DNA from: Chara braunii
Lineage: Eukaryota > Streptophyta > Charophyceae > Charales > Characeae
Assembly (NCBI GenBank): GCA_003427395.1
Contig: BFEA01000312.1
Location: 475,481 to 514,458, forward strand
Length of the DNA: 38,978 bases
Direction of reading: 5' to 3'
Part shown: in pieces, positions 18,985 through 28,187 of the stretch
Numbering within the stretch: position 1 is the first letter of the stretch
How the letters are laid out: the number at the start of each line of letters is the position of its first letter
Notes under the pieces: generated by a model
Told to the model about the DNA's origin: nothing
The model's input: only the letters and a program-made list of their open reading frames with translations
Databases searched by the model: none
Translations under genes and position numbers: made by a program

Positions 18985-19710
18985 AAGTTGAGGTAATAAC
19001 CACACACTCCCAAGAATGATCTAACCTCAGTCACAGACTGGGGTCATGGCCAGTCCCTAATGCTAGCCACCTTCGCATCTTCGGGCCTAATTCCGTCCGC
19101 GGATACTTCATGACCCAAGTACAAGATTTGAGTGCGACCGAACTCGCATTCTCGGCGTTTATCTTATACTTGTGCCGCCAGAGGAGTGAAAGTACTTTGT
19201 CTACATGTTGAGCATGCTCCTCGACAGTTCTACTAAACATAAGTATATCGTCGAGGTACACGACAACGAACTTATCTAAGTAGTCATGGAAGATCCTATT
19301 CATAGCGTGCTGGAATGTACCCGGCGCATTGCAAAGGCCAAACGACATCACTACAAACTCGTACAGACCGTACCTGATCTGAAATGTGGTTTTGTGTTGG
19401 TCCTCTGGTCTTATGGCAATCCGATGGTAGCCGGATTTCAAGTCTATCTTTGTATAATACTTACAACCCTGCACCCTATCCAATAGGTCGTCGATGCGTG
19501 GTAGAGGCTCTGCTTTCTTAACGGTGATGTAATTGAGGCCTCTATAAGAAATGCACATCCTTAGTGTTCCCCTTTTCTTTGGAACAAACAGGACTGGTGA
19601 GCCAAAGGGGGAAGTGTTAGGCGATATCCAACCCTTTTCTGTGAGCTCTTTCAGTTATCGACGAAGCTCGTCCAACTCGACCGGGGCCATTCTATAGATT
19701 CTCCCCTTAG
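18985..19710 (-). pseudogene. Element B reverse transcriptase
   Basis: RT, which copies the element RNA into DNA, is readable from KRGTLRMCISYRGLNYITVK through RIDDLLDRVQGCKYYTKIDL and SGYHRIAI. It continues with MSFGLCNAPGTFQHAMNRIF and the catalytic YLDD (19258-19247) in VVYLDDILMFSRT. The catalytic aspartates are intact. The frame decays after KINAENASS. An in-frame stop lies near 19655 (ELRR then stop). The thumb and connection region runs into the inserted element. Confidence 0.86.
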
Positions 19711-19718
19711 GTGTCTTG

Positions 19719-20150
19719 CTACCTGGGATGATCTCTAACAACCTCCCAGGAGAAGGTGCAGACTACATCTTTAACGTAGTCCTCCACCATCATGCGCTCT
19801 TTGTTGGCCAAAGTATAAGCTACCGGTCTACTAAGGCGTTGCACCCGGTCCTTTAGGCACAATCTGTCAACGCAGTCGCGACTTATGAAGTTTCGCGTGG
19901 AGCCAATGTCTACAAAGGCGCCGCACTTGCGACCACCCACACCAACTTCTACAACGAAGTGCTCCCCTCTAGGACCTCTACTTAGTGCCACCCAGGACTC
20001 ACGAGGGTCCCTTGCCGACCACTCACCTTGAGGCTTCAGACACATCCAATGTACAGAGTATAGTTGGGTCCGGATGCGTCTGCGGGGTGACTCAGGAGTC
20101 AATAGCTTCTGCCAACTCTTGAAACGGGGAGGGTACATCACCCGCTTCAA
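19719..20150 (-). pseudogene. Element B protease, N-terminal half
   Basis: The frame reads ARDPRESWVALSRGPRGEHF, VVEVGVGGRKCGAFVDIGST, then RNFISRDC. The active-site triad is DIG. After KDVVCTFSW the sequence jumps to EVVRDHP, the RT approach region of the other copies. About 400 bp that encode the second half of the protease in A and C are therefore deleted. Confidence 0.82.
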
Positions 20151-20222
20151 CGAGAGTAGAAGCAGCTACATCTTCTATTGGCCCTAGGTGTTTCCCGAGC
20201 TGGAGCTCGTATACGCCCCAGA

Positions 20223-20350
20223 CTAAGAAGAAGGAAATCCACCCTTAGGAGGGATTTTCTGCGAGACCTTCGGGTTCTTGCATTTAAACTGCGCATGGCC
20301 GTACTCGCCGCAGTTTATGCAAGCACCACGTTGTCGCGCCCCCACCGCTT
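20223..20350 (-). pseudogene. Element B gag zinc knuckle
   Basis: RGACINCGEYGHAQFKC (20321-20280) is an intact CX2CX4HX4C knuckle for RNA binding at the end of Gag. The sequence leaves the family pattern about 40 bp upstream, near 20360. That is close to where element D loses the same gene on its other side. Confidence 0.82.
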
Positions 20351-20380
20351 CCAGGGTCTGGTTCGATGTCCCTCCCCGGG

Positions 20381-20901
20381 CCGAGTGCAGTACAGTGGGT
20401 TGATGGACTGGCAGGGCTGTCACGCAGGATTTTGGTAAGTTTAAGGAAGTTGTTTCGATGTGCATTCACAAGCAGCCTTGGTCACACAGTCGAGTAGTCA
20501 GGGTTATCCCTCCTACTAGTGGCAACACGACTTAGTGAGGCGTTCGGTTTTATCGCTTGCACCTGACCCCGTATAAAGGTTAGATTCAAGGTCACCAGAG
20601 TCCCTATTATCCAGGAGTCCTTCAAGTAGCCTTGAGTGTAACATCTTATGGTAAGGAGTGATAAATAAAACGTATTACCTCATGCATAAAACATTCCATA
20701 CATTACAGGACATGCATCATAAAATAAATGATACCGAGAGGACGAAAAGACGAGAAACCAGACTCTGCAAGAGCATGACCAAAGACACGAGACTGAAGAG
20801 TAGTACACAGGAAATGAAGGGAGCAGCCATTGGAGGGGTTGTAGTCACTAATAAATCAAAATAATGTCACGATACATCATAGTGACTAGAAGGAGAGAAT
20901 C
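20381..20901. other. Left part of region F, no gene recognised
   Basis: The stretch contains TGAGTGTAACATCTTATGG near 20632, whose minus strand reads GATGTTACACTCAAGG. A TGTTACA start is common for gypsy LTRs, so a 3' LTR of F may begin here, but no matching partner is visible. The rest is AT-rich without clear coding signal. Confidence 0.35.
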
Positions 20902-21367
20902 TCAATCAATAATGATAAGCGGTACCCCCTCGTGAGTAGGCTCGACTGTCTGAGACTCCATGTTTGGCACACGCTGATCCTCCTCATCATTGGGTACCCT
21001 GGTTGCTATCGACTCTGGGACCACGTAGCAGATATCCATGGGTGTTGCAGAATCGATCTTGCTGATGTACGCCATGCACCTAGCCATCTCCTCGTCTGCA
21101 ACGCCCCTGAGATAAAAGTTCCTCTGCAAGGGTAATCTCACCTGTAGCTCCAATCAATATCTACATCCATCCCCTCTAGTCAATGTAGACATATGAAACC
21201 TCAAGGAATCGATCTCCATAAAGAGGCTTTCGATAAGCCTGCATAGCAAAATTGGTTCCAACCAAATGGCTGTAGCCATCCCCAAGGTATGGGACAGGGC
21301 CTTCCCCTCTGGGAGGTCCAATAATCGTCTCGGTCCTAGGTTCGGATGATATATAGAAATCAATCAC
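20902..21367 (-). pseudogene. Unrecognised protein remnant in region F (downstream part)
   Basis: Two frames on the minus strand look protein-like. One reads VIDFYISSEPRTETIIGPPR, then GDGYSHLVGTNFAMQAYRKP and YGDRFLEVSYVYID, ending in a stop near 21180. The other reads LPLQRNFYLRGVADEEMARC, MAYISKIDSATPMDICYVVP and ends at 20902. They probably belong to one ancestral frame broken near 21160. I do not recognise the family. No zinc finger, catalytic triad or membrane segment is evident. The position downstream of the promoter in F suggests it is the product of that unit. Confidence 0.4.
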
Positions 21368-21532
21368 CCTTAATCAATCACCCTCGAGCAAATATCGTGC
21401 AAGAAGGTACGCAATCCTCCTTAATGTCGCCTTCCGCCGTCGATGCCTACCGGCCTCCAGTGCTCCGCTACCGTGAACAGACTCAGTCTCTGTGAGTGTC
21501 CCAGTCGACGTAGTCGCCAAGATCAATGTCAC

Positions 21533-22186
21533 TCACGCAGCAAGGCTCCTGGTCAGACTCGTCCGTCTCAGATCTTTATACGCAAGTAGTGATTGGGACC
21601 CCGGATCTGGGTCTCTCTCTCTTGATCCGCTTGTCTTTCCGCTTCTTCCCCTTGCTACGAACCTCCCTGAGAGGTTTGGGATTACACCCATCAGAGTCAA
21701 AGAGTACCCCCCCTGGTGTTGAAGGAAAGCGAGGGAACACCACATGTAACCAATTATCCTCCAATAGCTCTCCCTGCGAAATATGTAGTCTGTTATCCGG
21801 TCATACGTGGCGCCTTTCACTCCCTTCCCTGCCCCCTTGACTGAGTAGGTAATCACCAGCGTGTGCCTCGATGTAGGGGACTCATTGGCCCTGATAATGA
21901 AGCTCTGATGTCCGACATATCGATAACAGAACTTCTCAACTAGCTTACCCCACGTGGGGGTTGTCTCACAATGACGGGCCAGTTTGAACAAAGGGGGGGG
22001 GCGCGCTCTTGTGAATATAAATACTCCCTCTTGTGCCTGGAAATAATAGTCAGCAACCAACTCAATGTAGGGGCCCGCCTGAATGGCCTGGCTGAATTGC
22101 AACTCGATATAGGGCCCGCCTGAATGGGCCCAGCTGAACAGCGACTCAATATAGGGCCCGCGTGAATGGGCCCGACTGAACAGCAA
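21533..22186 (-). pseudogene. Unrecognised ORF in region F (upstream part)
   Basis: The 217-codon frame opens with three copies of a G-PYIE(S/L) repeat encoded by the minisatellite at 22048-22275. A non-repetitive part follows: LVADYYFQAQEGVFIFTRAR, GKLVEKFCYRYVGHQSFIIR, LVITYSVKGAGKGVKGATYD and RITDYIFRRESYWRIIGYMW. Past the stop, the phrase ATLRRIAYLLARYLLEGD near 21400 may continue it in another frame. The aromatic-rich body reads like a real folded protein, but I cannot assign it. The start Met lies in repeat sequence and is doubtful. Confidence 0.4.
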
Positions 22187-22275
22187 CTCTATGAAAGGAC
22201 CCGCCTGAATGGGCCCGGCTGAACAACAACAATCTCAAGAAATGGGCCCGCCTGAAGGGGCCTGGCTGAACGGCA
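22048..22275 (-). repeat. Minisatellite of about 45-53 bp with GGGCCC pairs
   Basis: Five units resemble CAACTCRATATAGGGCCCGC followed by CTGAATGGGCCCRGCTGAA. Each unit carries two GGGCCC-like palindromes about 8 nt apart that can pair with each other. Units vary in length and sequence. Confidence 0.85.
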
Positions 22276-22574
22276 ACTCAGGAGAACTGATCAACAAAAC
22301 ATCTCATGCACAGGGACCAGTCATAAATACTGAAGGTGCTGGGGCTGGACCGTGCTAAGTCGTCTGTGCAGGGACTGCACTGCAAATTATCACTTGTGCA
22401 GGAAAAATATGGACTGAACTGCAATTACTACCCGCACGGCGACTGATCAGCAAGGAAATAAATCAACAGGAGTAGGATGCCAAATCATCCCATCAACAGA
22501 TCTCAAGAGTCCATCCAATAAGCACTCAATCCAACTCGATCTTACTAGCAGGGCGCTCGCTCTAGGGTCATCAT

Positions 22575-23025
22575 CTCAACAGGGCACGCACTCTAAAGGC
22601 AATACCGAGTATGGGAGCGCATGAGAGCACTGAAGTAGTGATGTCGAGCTTGGGAGCGCATGGGCGCGCACTCAAATGGCAATAATAAGCTTGGGCGCGC
22701 ACGGGCGCGCACTCAAATAGCAGTGCCAAGCTTGGGCGCGCATGGGCGTGCACTCTATCGGTCAAACTGAGACTGAGCGCGCACTCAAACAGCAATGCCA
22801 CGCTTGGGCGCACATGGGCGCGCACTCTATCGGTCAAATTGAGACTGGGCGCACACTCAAACAGCAATGCCAAGCTTGGGCGCGCATGGGCGCGCACTCA
22901 AACAGCAATGCCAAGGTTGGCGCGCCTGGGCACGCACTCAAACAGTAATGCCAAGCTTGGGCGCGCATGGGCGCGCACTCTATCGGTCAAACTGAGACTG
23001 GGCGCGCACTCAAACAGCATGCAGT
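22575..23025. repeat. Minisatellite rich in GCGCGCACTC
   Basis: Roughly eleven copies of a core GGGCGCGCACTCAAACAGCA occur, alternating with AATGCCAAGCTTGGGCGCGC or CTATCGGTCAAACTGAGACT. Spacings are about 40-45 bp. Open frames across it on both strands follow from the repeat and are not genes. Confidence 0.88.
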
Positions 23026-23070
23026 AATAAAATAAAACTCACAGTGTGTGGTTATTGAATGCGATGCAAC

Positions 23071-23165
23071 ACTCGGCCTTCACTTAGGGCAGGACGTGTG
23101 ATCAGCTGATCAAACTCTTATGAGATCAGCAGTGGGATGCCACCGTTGACCTTCACTTAGGGTCA
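23071..23165. repeat. Two TTCACTTAG hairpins outside recognised LTRs
   Basis: CTCGGCC-TTCACTTAG-GGCAGGA (loop 23079-23087) has three inner base pairs and weak outer pairing. TGACC-TTCACTTAG-GGTCA (loop 23152-23160) has a perfect 5-bp stem that differs from the LTR stem GCCCGCC/GGCGGGC. The loop is constant while the stem changed on both sides. Confidence 0.75.
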
Positions 23166-24300
23166 GAGCACTGTTGTCCTCAAGTGCGTGTGCTCAGCCA
23201 ATCAGATGATGGTTAAGAGAAAATGAATATATGAACTGCAGCGACGCTCAGCTAAGCGGATGCTGCACAATCATAATCCCAAGAATCGGCCGAGTTCCGC
23301 AGACCGAATGGGTATCGGCATACAAGCTTAAATTGGTTATCTGCCAAGTCCGTAGATGAAATGGATACCGGCGTTCAGACTCAAAATCGGTTATTCGCCA
23401 GCGTTGTCGCATTGGTCAAAATTCGCAGACCAAGTGGCTGCTGGCAAATATGCCCAGGCAATCTAAATCGGCTATATGTCGCACGGTCGCACTAGTTATG
23501 GAATGCGCGTTGGCGCACTGGTTCGACAATATTTTACTCTCTCGGGATCATCAAAGCTGAGTTTGCAAATCAAGCGTGCAGTGTCGCACTTAAGCTAGAG
23601 TGTGCACGGTCTCACCTACTCAAAATGCAGAATGTATAAGCTGGGTGCACGGCATTGCACTCTACTCGGAATCATTAAAGCCGAGTTTTGTCGTCCAAAT
23701 GCGCAGTGTCGCACTTAAGTTCAAGTGCGCAAAGTCGCAAATACTCAAAATCGTCAATGAAGGGGTTACAGATTGGGTGCGCAGAATCGCACTTATCCAA
23801 GATCGATAAAAGTCGTGGTTTGCAGATTGGGTGCGCAGTGTCGCACTGAAGTTCAAGTGCGCAGAGTCACATTTTAAATCATTATATTCTACTTGAGTGC
23901 CTCTTAGCGCGCTAAATCATTATGCTCAGCTTGAATGTCTCTTGGCACAGTGAAACAACATACTCAGTTTGAGTGCCCCTTAACACAGCGAATCAGCATA
24001 CTCGGTTTGAGTGCCTATTAAGCTCTATTCGAGTGCCTATTGGCACAGCCAATCATTATGCTCTGTTCGAGTGCCTATTGGCACAGCTAATCATGTTTCA
24101 TGAATCGAGTGCTTGCTGACACACAGTTCAAAATATTATGTGATACACTGATCAAGTAACCTTTGGCAGATTTGACCCAGACACAGCGGGGTATGGCACT
24201 CTGGTTCGAAGACAATACGGCAGGGTACACGGATCGTGCGTCTCGTAACTCAGCATGCGCCGACACTTGGCATCGACAGTCTTCTGACTCAGAGCAAGTA
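23166..24300. repeat. Diverged short-period repeats in region F
   Basis: Loose repeats fill this span. At 23500-23880 phrases such as GTGCGCAGTGTCGCACTT and AAGTTCAAGTGCGCA recur. At 23890-24120 the phrase GAGTGCCTATTGGCACAG recurs about seven times at 38-45 bp spacing, itself nearly palindromic (GTGCC/GGCAC). No gene is visible. Confidence 0.75.
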
Positions 24301-24309
24301 AGTGCACGG

Positions 24310-24690
24310 TATCAATAGTCCTCAAGTACAGTGGGAGCACAGTTTCATCAGCCGCACGGTATCAACAACCCTCATCCACAATGCGCGTGAGCGCTCAATA
24401 TCAACAGCCCTCAGGCACAGTGTGTGCGGGCGCACGGTATCAACAACCCTCAGGCGCAGTGCGTGTGGGCGCTCAATATCAACAGCCCTCAGGCGCAGTG
24501 CGCACGGGCGCACGGTATCAACAGCCCTCAGGCACAGTGTACGCGGCCGCACGGTATCAACAACCCTCGGGCGCAGTGCGCATGGGCGTGCGCGCAGGCG
24601 CACGGTATCAACAGCCCTCACGCGCAGTGCGCGTCGGCGCTCAATATCAACAGCCCTCAGGCACAGTGCGCGCGGGCAGCCAATGGCAGA
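24310..24690. repeat. 39-bp minisatellite
   Basis: About ten copies of a unit like CGCACGGTATCAACARCCCT followed by CAGGCGCAGTGCGCGYGGG. The spacing of about 39 bp is a multiple of three, so several frames on both strands stay open across it (ARYQQPSGTVxAG in one plus frame). These are repeat-made ORFs, not genes I would call. Confidence 0.88.
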
Positions 24691-24736
24691 TCAAAAACCG
24701 TGCCAGGAGCCAATGGGCTAGCGGGGGGAGTTAAAC

Positions 24737-25050
24737 ATGCCTCATATAGTAAAAGCCAGCAGAAAGAGTGCGAGCGGGGAGGAGGAGGAAGATGAGGGTG
24801 AGCGGGGGGAGCAAAGAGGAAAAGGTAGGAGAGGAGGCAGGGGAGAAAGCAGGTGGCCCCAGTGGGAACCAAAACTGTCGTTCTTCCCCGAGCAGCCCCA
24901 CCCCTTTACCACCTCCTTGCTTGCCTTGGTCTTGTTCCTTCTCCTACTTGCTCTTGCACAGCAGCTTCAGTCCTTCTTCCTCGTCGTTCTGCCAGTGCTA
25001 CCTCGTCCCCGCAAGTGAGGGCTCTCTCTCTCCTGAGTGGCACAACCTCT
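24737..25050 (-). other. Transcribed start of region F (inferred), no gene
   Basis: The stretch lies directly downstream of the TATA box on the minus strand. It is strongly purine/pyrimidine biased, with a CTCTCTCTC run at 25023. It has no convincing protein. By position it would be the R/U5 part or leader of the unit F. Confidence 0.4.
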
Positions 25051-25052
25051 CC

Positions 25053-25058
25053 TTTATA
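25053..25058 (-). promoter_or_regulatory. TATA box of region F
   Basis: The minus strand reads CCTCTCCACTATAAAGGAGAGG, with the TATA inside a CCTCTCC...GGAGAGG inverted repeat. A tandem array lies upstream and a GAGAGAGAG purine run downstream, the same order seen in LTRs E, H and G. This suggests an LTR promoter directed leftward. Confidence 0.6.
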
Positions 25059-25191
25059 GTGGAGAGGCCGGGCGATCGGGTCCAAGTGCAGCAGTCCCAT
25101 GGTCGAGGCTGGGGCTAAAAATAGACCAGGTCTTGGCTATATTTAGCACTAGTCCCGACCTTGGGACATAAACAGTCATCTCTAGGTAGCC

Positions 25192-26100
25192 GAACAGTCA
25201 GTCCCATGCTAAAAATAGCGTGGAACTGTGCTAATTTTAGCACGGGACTGGCGCAGGCCCAGTCCCCGGTAGACAAACAGTTAGTCCCACGCTATTTTTA
25301 ACATGGGACTGTGCTAATTTTAGCACAGGGCTGGCGCAGGCCCAGTCCCCGGTAGACGAACAATCACTCCCACGCTAAAAATAGCGTGGGACTGTGCTAA
25401 TTTTAGTACGGGACTGGCGCAGGCCCAGTCCCCGGTAGACGAACAGTCANNNNNNNNNNNNNNNNNNNNNNNNNNNNNNNNNNNNNNNNNNNNNNNNNNN
25501 NNNNNNNNNNNNNNNNNNNNNNNNNNNNNNNNNNNNNNNNNNNNNNNNNNNNNNNNNNNNNNNNNNNNNNNNNNNNNNNNNNNNNNNNNNNNNNNNNNNN
25601 NNNNNNNNNNNNNNNNNNNNNNNNNNNNNNNNNNNNNNNNNNNNNNNNNNNNNNNNNNNNNNNNNNNNNNNNNNNNNNNNNNNNNNNNNNNNNNNNNNNN
25701 NNNNNNNNNNNNNNNNNNNNNNNNNNNNNNNNNNNNNNNNNNNNNNNNNNNNNNNNNNNNNNNNNNNNNNNNNNNNNNNNNNNNNNNNNNNNNNNNNNNN
25801 NNNNNNNNNNNNNNNNNNNNNNNNNNNNNNNNNNNNNNNNNNNNNNNNNNNNNNNNNNNNNNNNNNNNNNNNNNNNNNNNNNNNNNNNNNNNNNNNNNNN
25901 NNAGTCAGTCCCACGCAAAAAATAGCGTGGGACTGTGTTAATTTTACCACGGGACTGGTGCAGGCCCAGTCCCCGGTAGACGAACAGTCAGTCCCACGCT
26001 AAAAATAGCGTGTGACTGTGCTAATTTTAGCACGGGACTGGCGCAGGCCCGACTTTGGGAAACGAACAGTCAGTCCCGTGCCTAAAATAGCACGTGACCC
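25192..26100. repeat. 83-bp tandem array with two hairpins per unit
   Basis: Units start at AACAG positions 25193, 25276, 25359 and 25442, exactly 83 bp apart, and resume at about 25900, 25983 and 26065 after the gap. Each unit holds two near-perfect hairpins: CCCACGCTA-AAAA-TAGCGTGGG and GTGCTAA-TT-TTAGCAC. A GGACTGGCGCAGGCCCAGTC dyad follows them. The array lies upstream of the TATA at 25058 on the minus strand, where an LTR U3 enhancer would lie. Confidence 0.88.
25450..25902. other. Assembly gap (453 N) inside the 83-bp array
   Basis: The Ns interrupt the array. From the last unit start before the gap to the first after it is 458 bp, or 5.5 units. The gap size is therefore an estimate or hides a length variant. 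Confidence 0.95.
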
Positions 26101-26484
26101 CATCTTAATTATTACTAGGGCCAGGTTATTCATTTACGTGACCGTTTTGGGGCTATTCTTCTTCCGATGGGGTTAGGCGGTCGCGTCGGTCCGGTTCCAA
26201 CCGGTCAAACAGGTTTATCTCACTAACTCTTGATCCGTTTCAAGTGCCGTTTGGGCCGGACCCTAGTAATTAGCCCCTTGCGTTCGCGACGGTCCAGTCC
26301 AACGGGGACGTTCAGGTCTCCAGAGGACCGTGCCGCCGTGCTGCTTTTTCCGCGATTTCGGCCCTGGGGAATTTTAACCGACACATTAGGGCCCAGTTGA
26401 CTACGACTGTGGACAATCCCCGACACAGATTTGACGCAGCGCGAAGGTTGACCGCAGCAAGTCAACTTTCGTGGCTGCGTCGCA
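26101..26484. other. Right part of region F, no gene recognised
   Basis: The sequence is GC-rich with phrases such as GGTCCGGTTCCAACCGGTC (a CCGGTT/AACCGG dyad near 26195). It would be the outer U3 part of an LTR for F. Its right border with gag of D lies near 26485-26500, where the minus strand changes from GAGCGA to TGGTCGC. No start matching the left side of F was found. Confidence 0.4.
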
Positions 26485-28187
26485 TCCTCTTCCGACAAAG
26501 CGACCATCGCTCTCGCCACACTTCCTGATCCAAGCCAATTCTAACCCAAGCAACTATCTTGTTTGGGTTAGCGGCCTGCCCCTGACTCCTTTGCTGACCG
26601 CCCTTGTTGTGGCCTGCTGCCTTAGTCTTAACTACTGCCGCGAGGTTGCTACCCTCAACGCTCTCCTCGCCATCTAACTCTGCACCCTCCACAAGTTCAA
26701 AAACATCATCGATTTCAGTTTGATTCCCTTCAGAATCAACCATCATCAATCGACTACCCTTCTTCTTCCATTCTTGTGGAGTCTTCTTCTTCCTCCCGTT
26801 CGTAGAAGGGGTTTGAGCACTACCCAGCGTAGCCTCTAAATCTAAGCCCTTTTTACTGAATGTCTCAAAGGTGTGATACTCTAAGCGAGCCTCGCTGGCC
26901 AGTAAGTTCTTGATGTCTGTGGGAAGACATCTCAAGAACATGGTCAATAAGACCTGTGGATTGTACTCCACTCCCGGGACCACGATCAGGCGCTCTACGG
27001 TTGTGGCAAGTTCTGGCACCGACTTGTACTTTCTAGCATCAAGCTTTAGAAGCCCATCAGTGGCAATTTGTGCCTGCTGAGGGTTGTGCCATCGAGCCTC
27101 CACTAAGTCCATAAAGCTCTCCAGGGTGTGGGTCTGCGCCCAATCACTCATGTTCCTGCCGAACCCCTTTGCAGCTACCAATCCATTAAGCTTGCAAGCT
27201 GCTGAACCCTCTAGTAGGATGCAGCAGTAATCACTTCCTCCTCTACCAATGTCCTCTTTGCCCTCACCCATAATGGCACCGTTCTCAACCACGTGTCGAG
27301 AGCCTAGTCCTTCTGGTCTCCTGAGAAGGTTGGAGGTGGTTTCAGGGGGGTCTTGGGATACCAAGGAAATTGTTGCCCGTTGGCGAGACAGGTGGTGATT
27401 GTGGTGTAGCACCAGTCGCTGGATTGGAAGATGAAGAAGCAACAGTCTAAGATAGGGCTGCTGCTGATGTACCACTTGGTGGTGGTCCGGACTGAGCGAC
27501 ATAGGGGCCTGCCGTCGCCGAGAATGGCAGCGATGGCAAGACTGCTGGCCTGATCCCTGGCCTATGCATGGCGTTCAGGATTTGGTCCAAGGTGTCCTGC
27601 ATGGTATCCAGTTTACTGTCCATGTATGCATGCATGGACAGGAAGCTCGCCTTAAGAATCTTTTCATTATTGCTAAGGGTCGAGTCATCTAACCCCTCTA
27701 GTGCAGCCTTGTCTGCCTCCCTACCCTCTAGTCTGACACTTCTGTCTCCAATCTCTTTCTCTCTTTTAGTAGCTTGTCTGAGTTCCTCCTCTAGCCTCAA
27801 GCGAATCCTCTCTACCTGTTGGAGCTCCATCTGCTCCCGGTTGCGTGGCGATGGCGAGCTGAACTGCGAACCCACCATTCGACTACTGCCAACTCCTGAC
27901 GTACTGGAGACGGACTGTGAACTGGTCGCATGACCAGTAGAGTTTGCTGCAAAAGTGGCTGAAGAGGTAGCCATTGCTACCGCGCTAGCTGCTGCTGCTG
28001 CTAATGCGCGTTCAACCACTGCTGTTGCCTCTCTCGCAGTCTCTAGATTGCGGGCCCTTGTCTCGGCCCTAAGCCTTCTCTCATCTCCTGGTAGTAGAAC
28101 CTGGAACACAACGGGTATCCTACCAGTGTCCCGTCGTGTCTGCCTCCTATCGTCAGATCTATCCTTCCCACCGTCTGATTCGCTCAT
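26485..28187 (-). pseudogene. Element D gag, lacking the zinc knuckle
   Basis: Gag starts at Met 28187 (MSESDGGKDRSDDRRQTRRD). It runs through an Ala-rich helix, QQVERIRLRLEEELRQATKR and MHAYMDSKLDTMQDTLDQIL to 27447. After a frameshift near 27450-27300 it continues in the frame 27502-26462 with LLEGSAACKLNGLVAAKGFG, LTMFLRCLPTDIKNLLASEA, SKKGLDLEATLGSAQ and TPQEWKKKGSRLMMV. It ends at GLDQEVWRER. The CCHC knuckle that follows this motif in A and C is gone, replaced by sequence of region F. Confidence 0.86.

Larger units (their letters stand above)
15677..20350 (-). mobile_element. Element B: 3' half of an A-D family gypsy element
   Basis: Reading on the minus strand, it runs from the gag zinc knuckle (20321-20280) through part of protease, RT, RNase H and integrase to a polypurine tract and the 3' LTR (16928-15677). 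Gag upstream of the knuckle is absent. A deletion joins mid-protease to the RT approach near 19740, and a 367-bp element interrupts pol at 18610-18976. Many stops and shifts are present. Confidence 0.87.

Noticed and set aside
22571-23027. Open frames in the GCGCGCACTC repeats on both strands
   Set aside because: They are made by the minisatellite and have no independent protein signal.
23500-24690. CRISPR-like regularly spaced repeats
   Set aside because: The units are contiguous or diverged tandem repeats without unique spacers, in a eukaryotic retrotransposon context.
25403-25950. Open frames on the minus strand near the gap
   Set aside because: They consist almost entirely of Ns.
26223-26519. 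98-codon frame on the minus strand overlapping the gag edge of D
   Set aside because: It spans the junction of gag and region F in a frame other than gag and has no recognisable motif.
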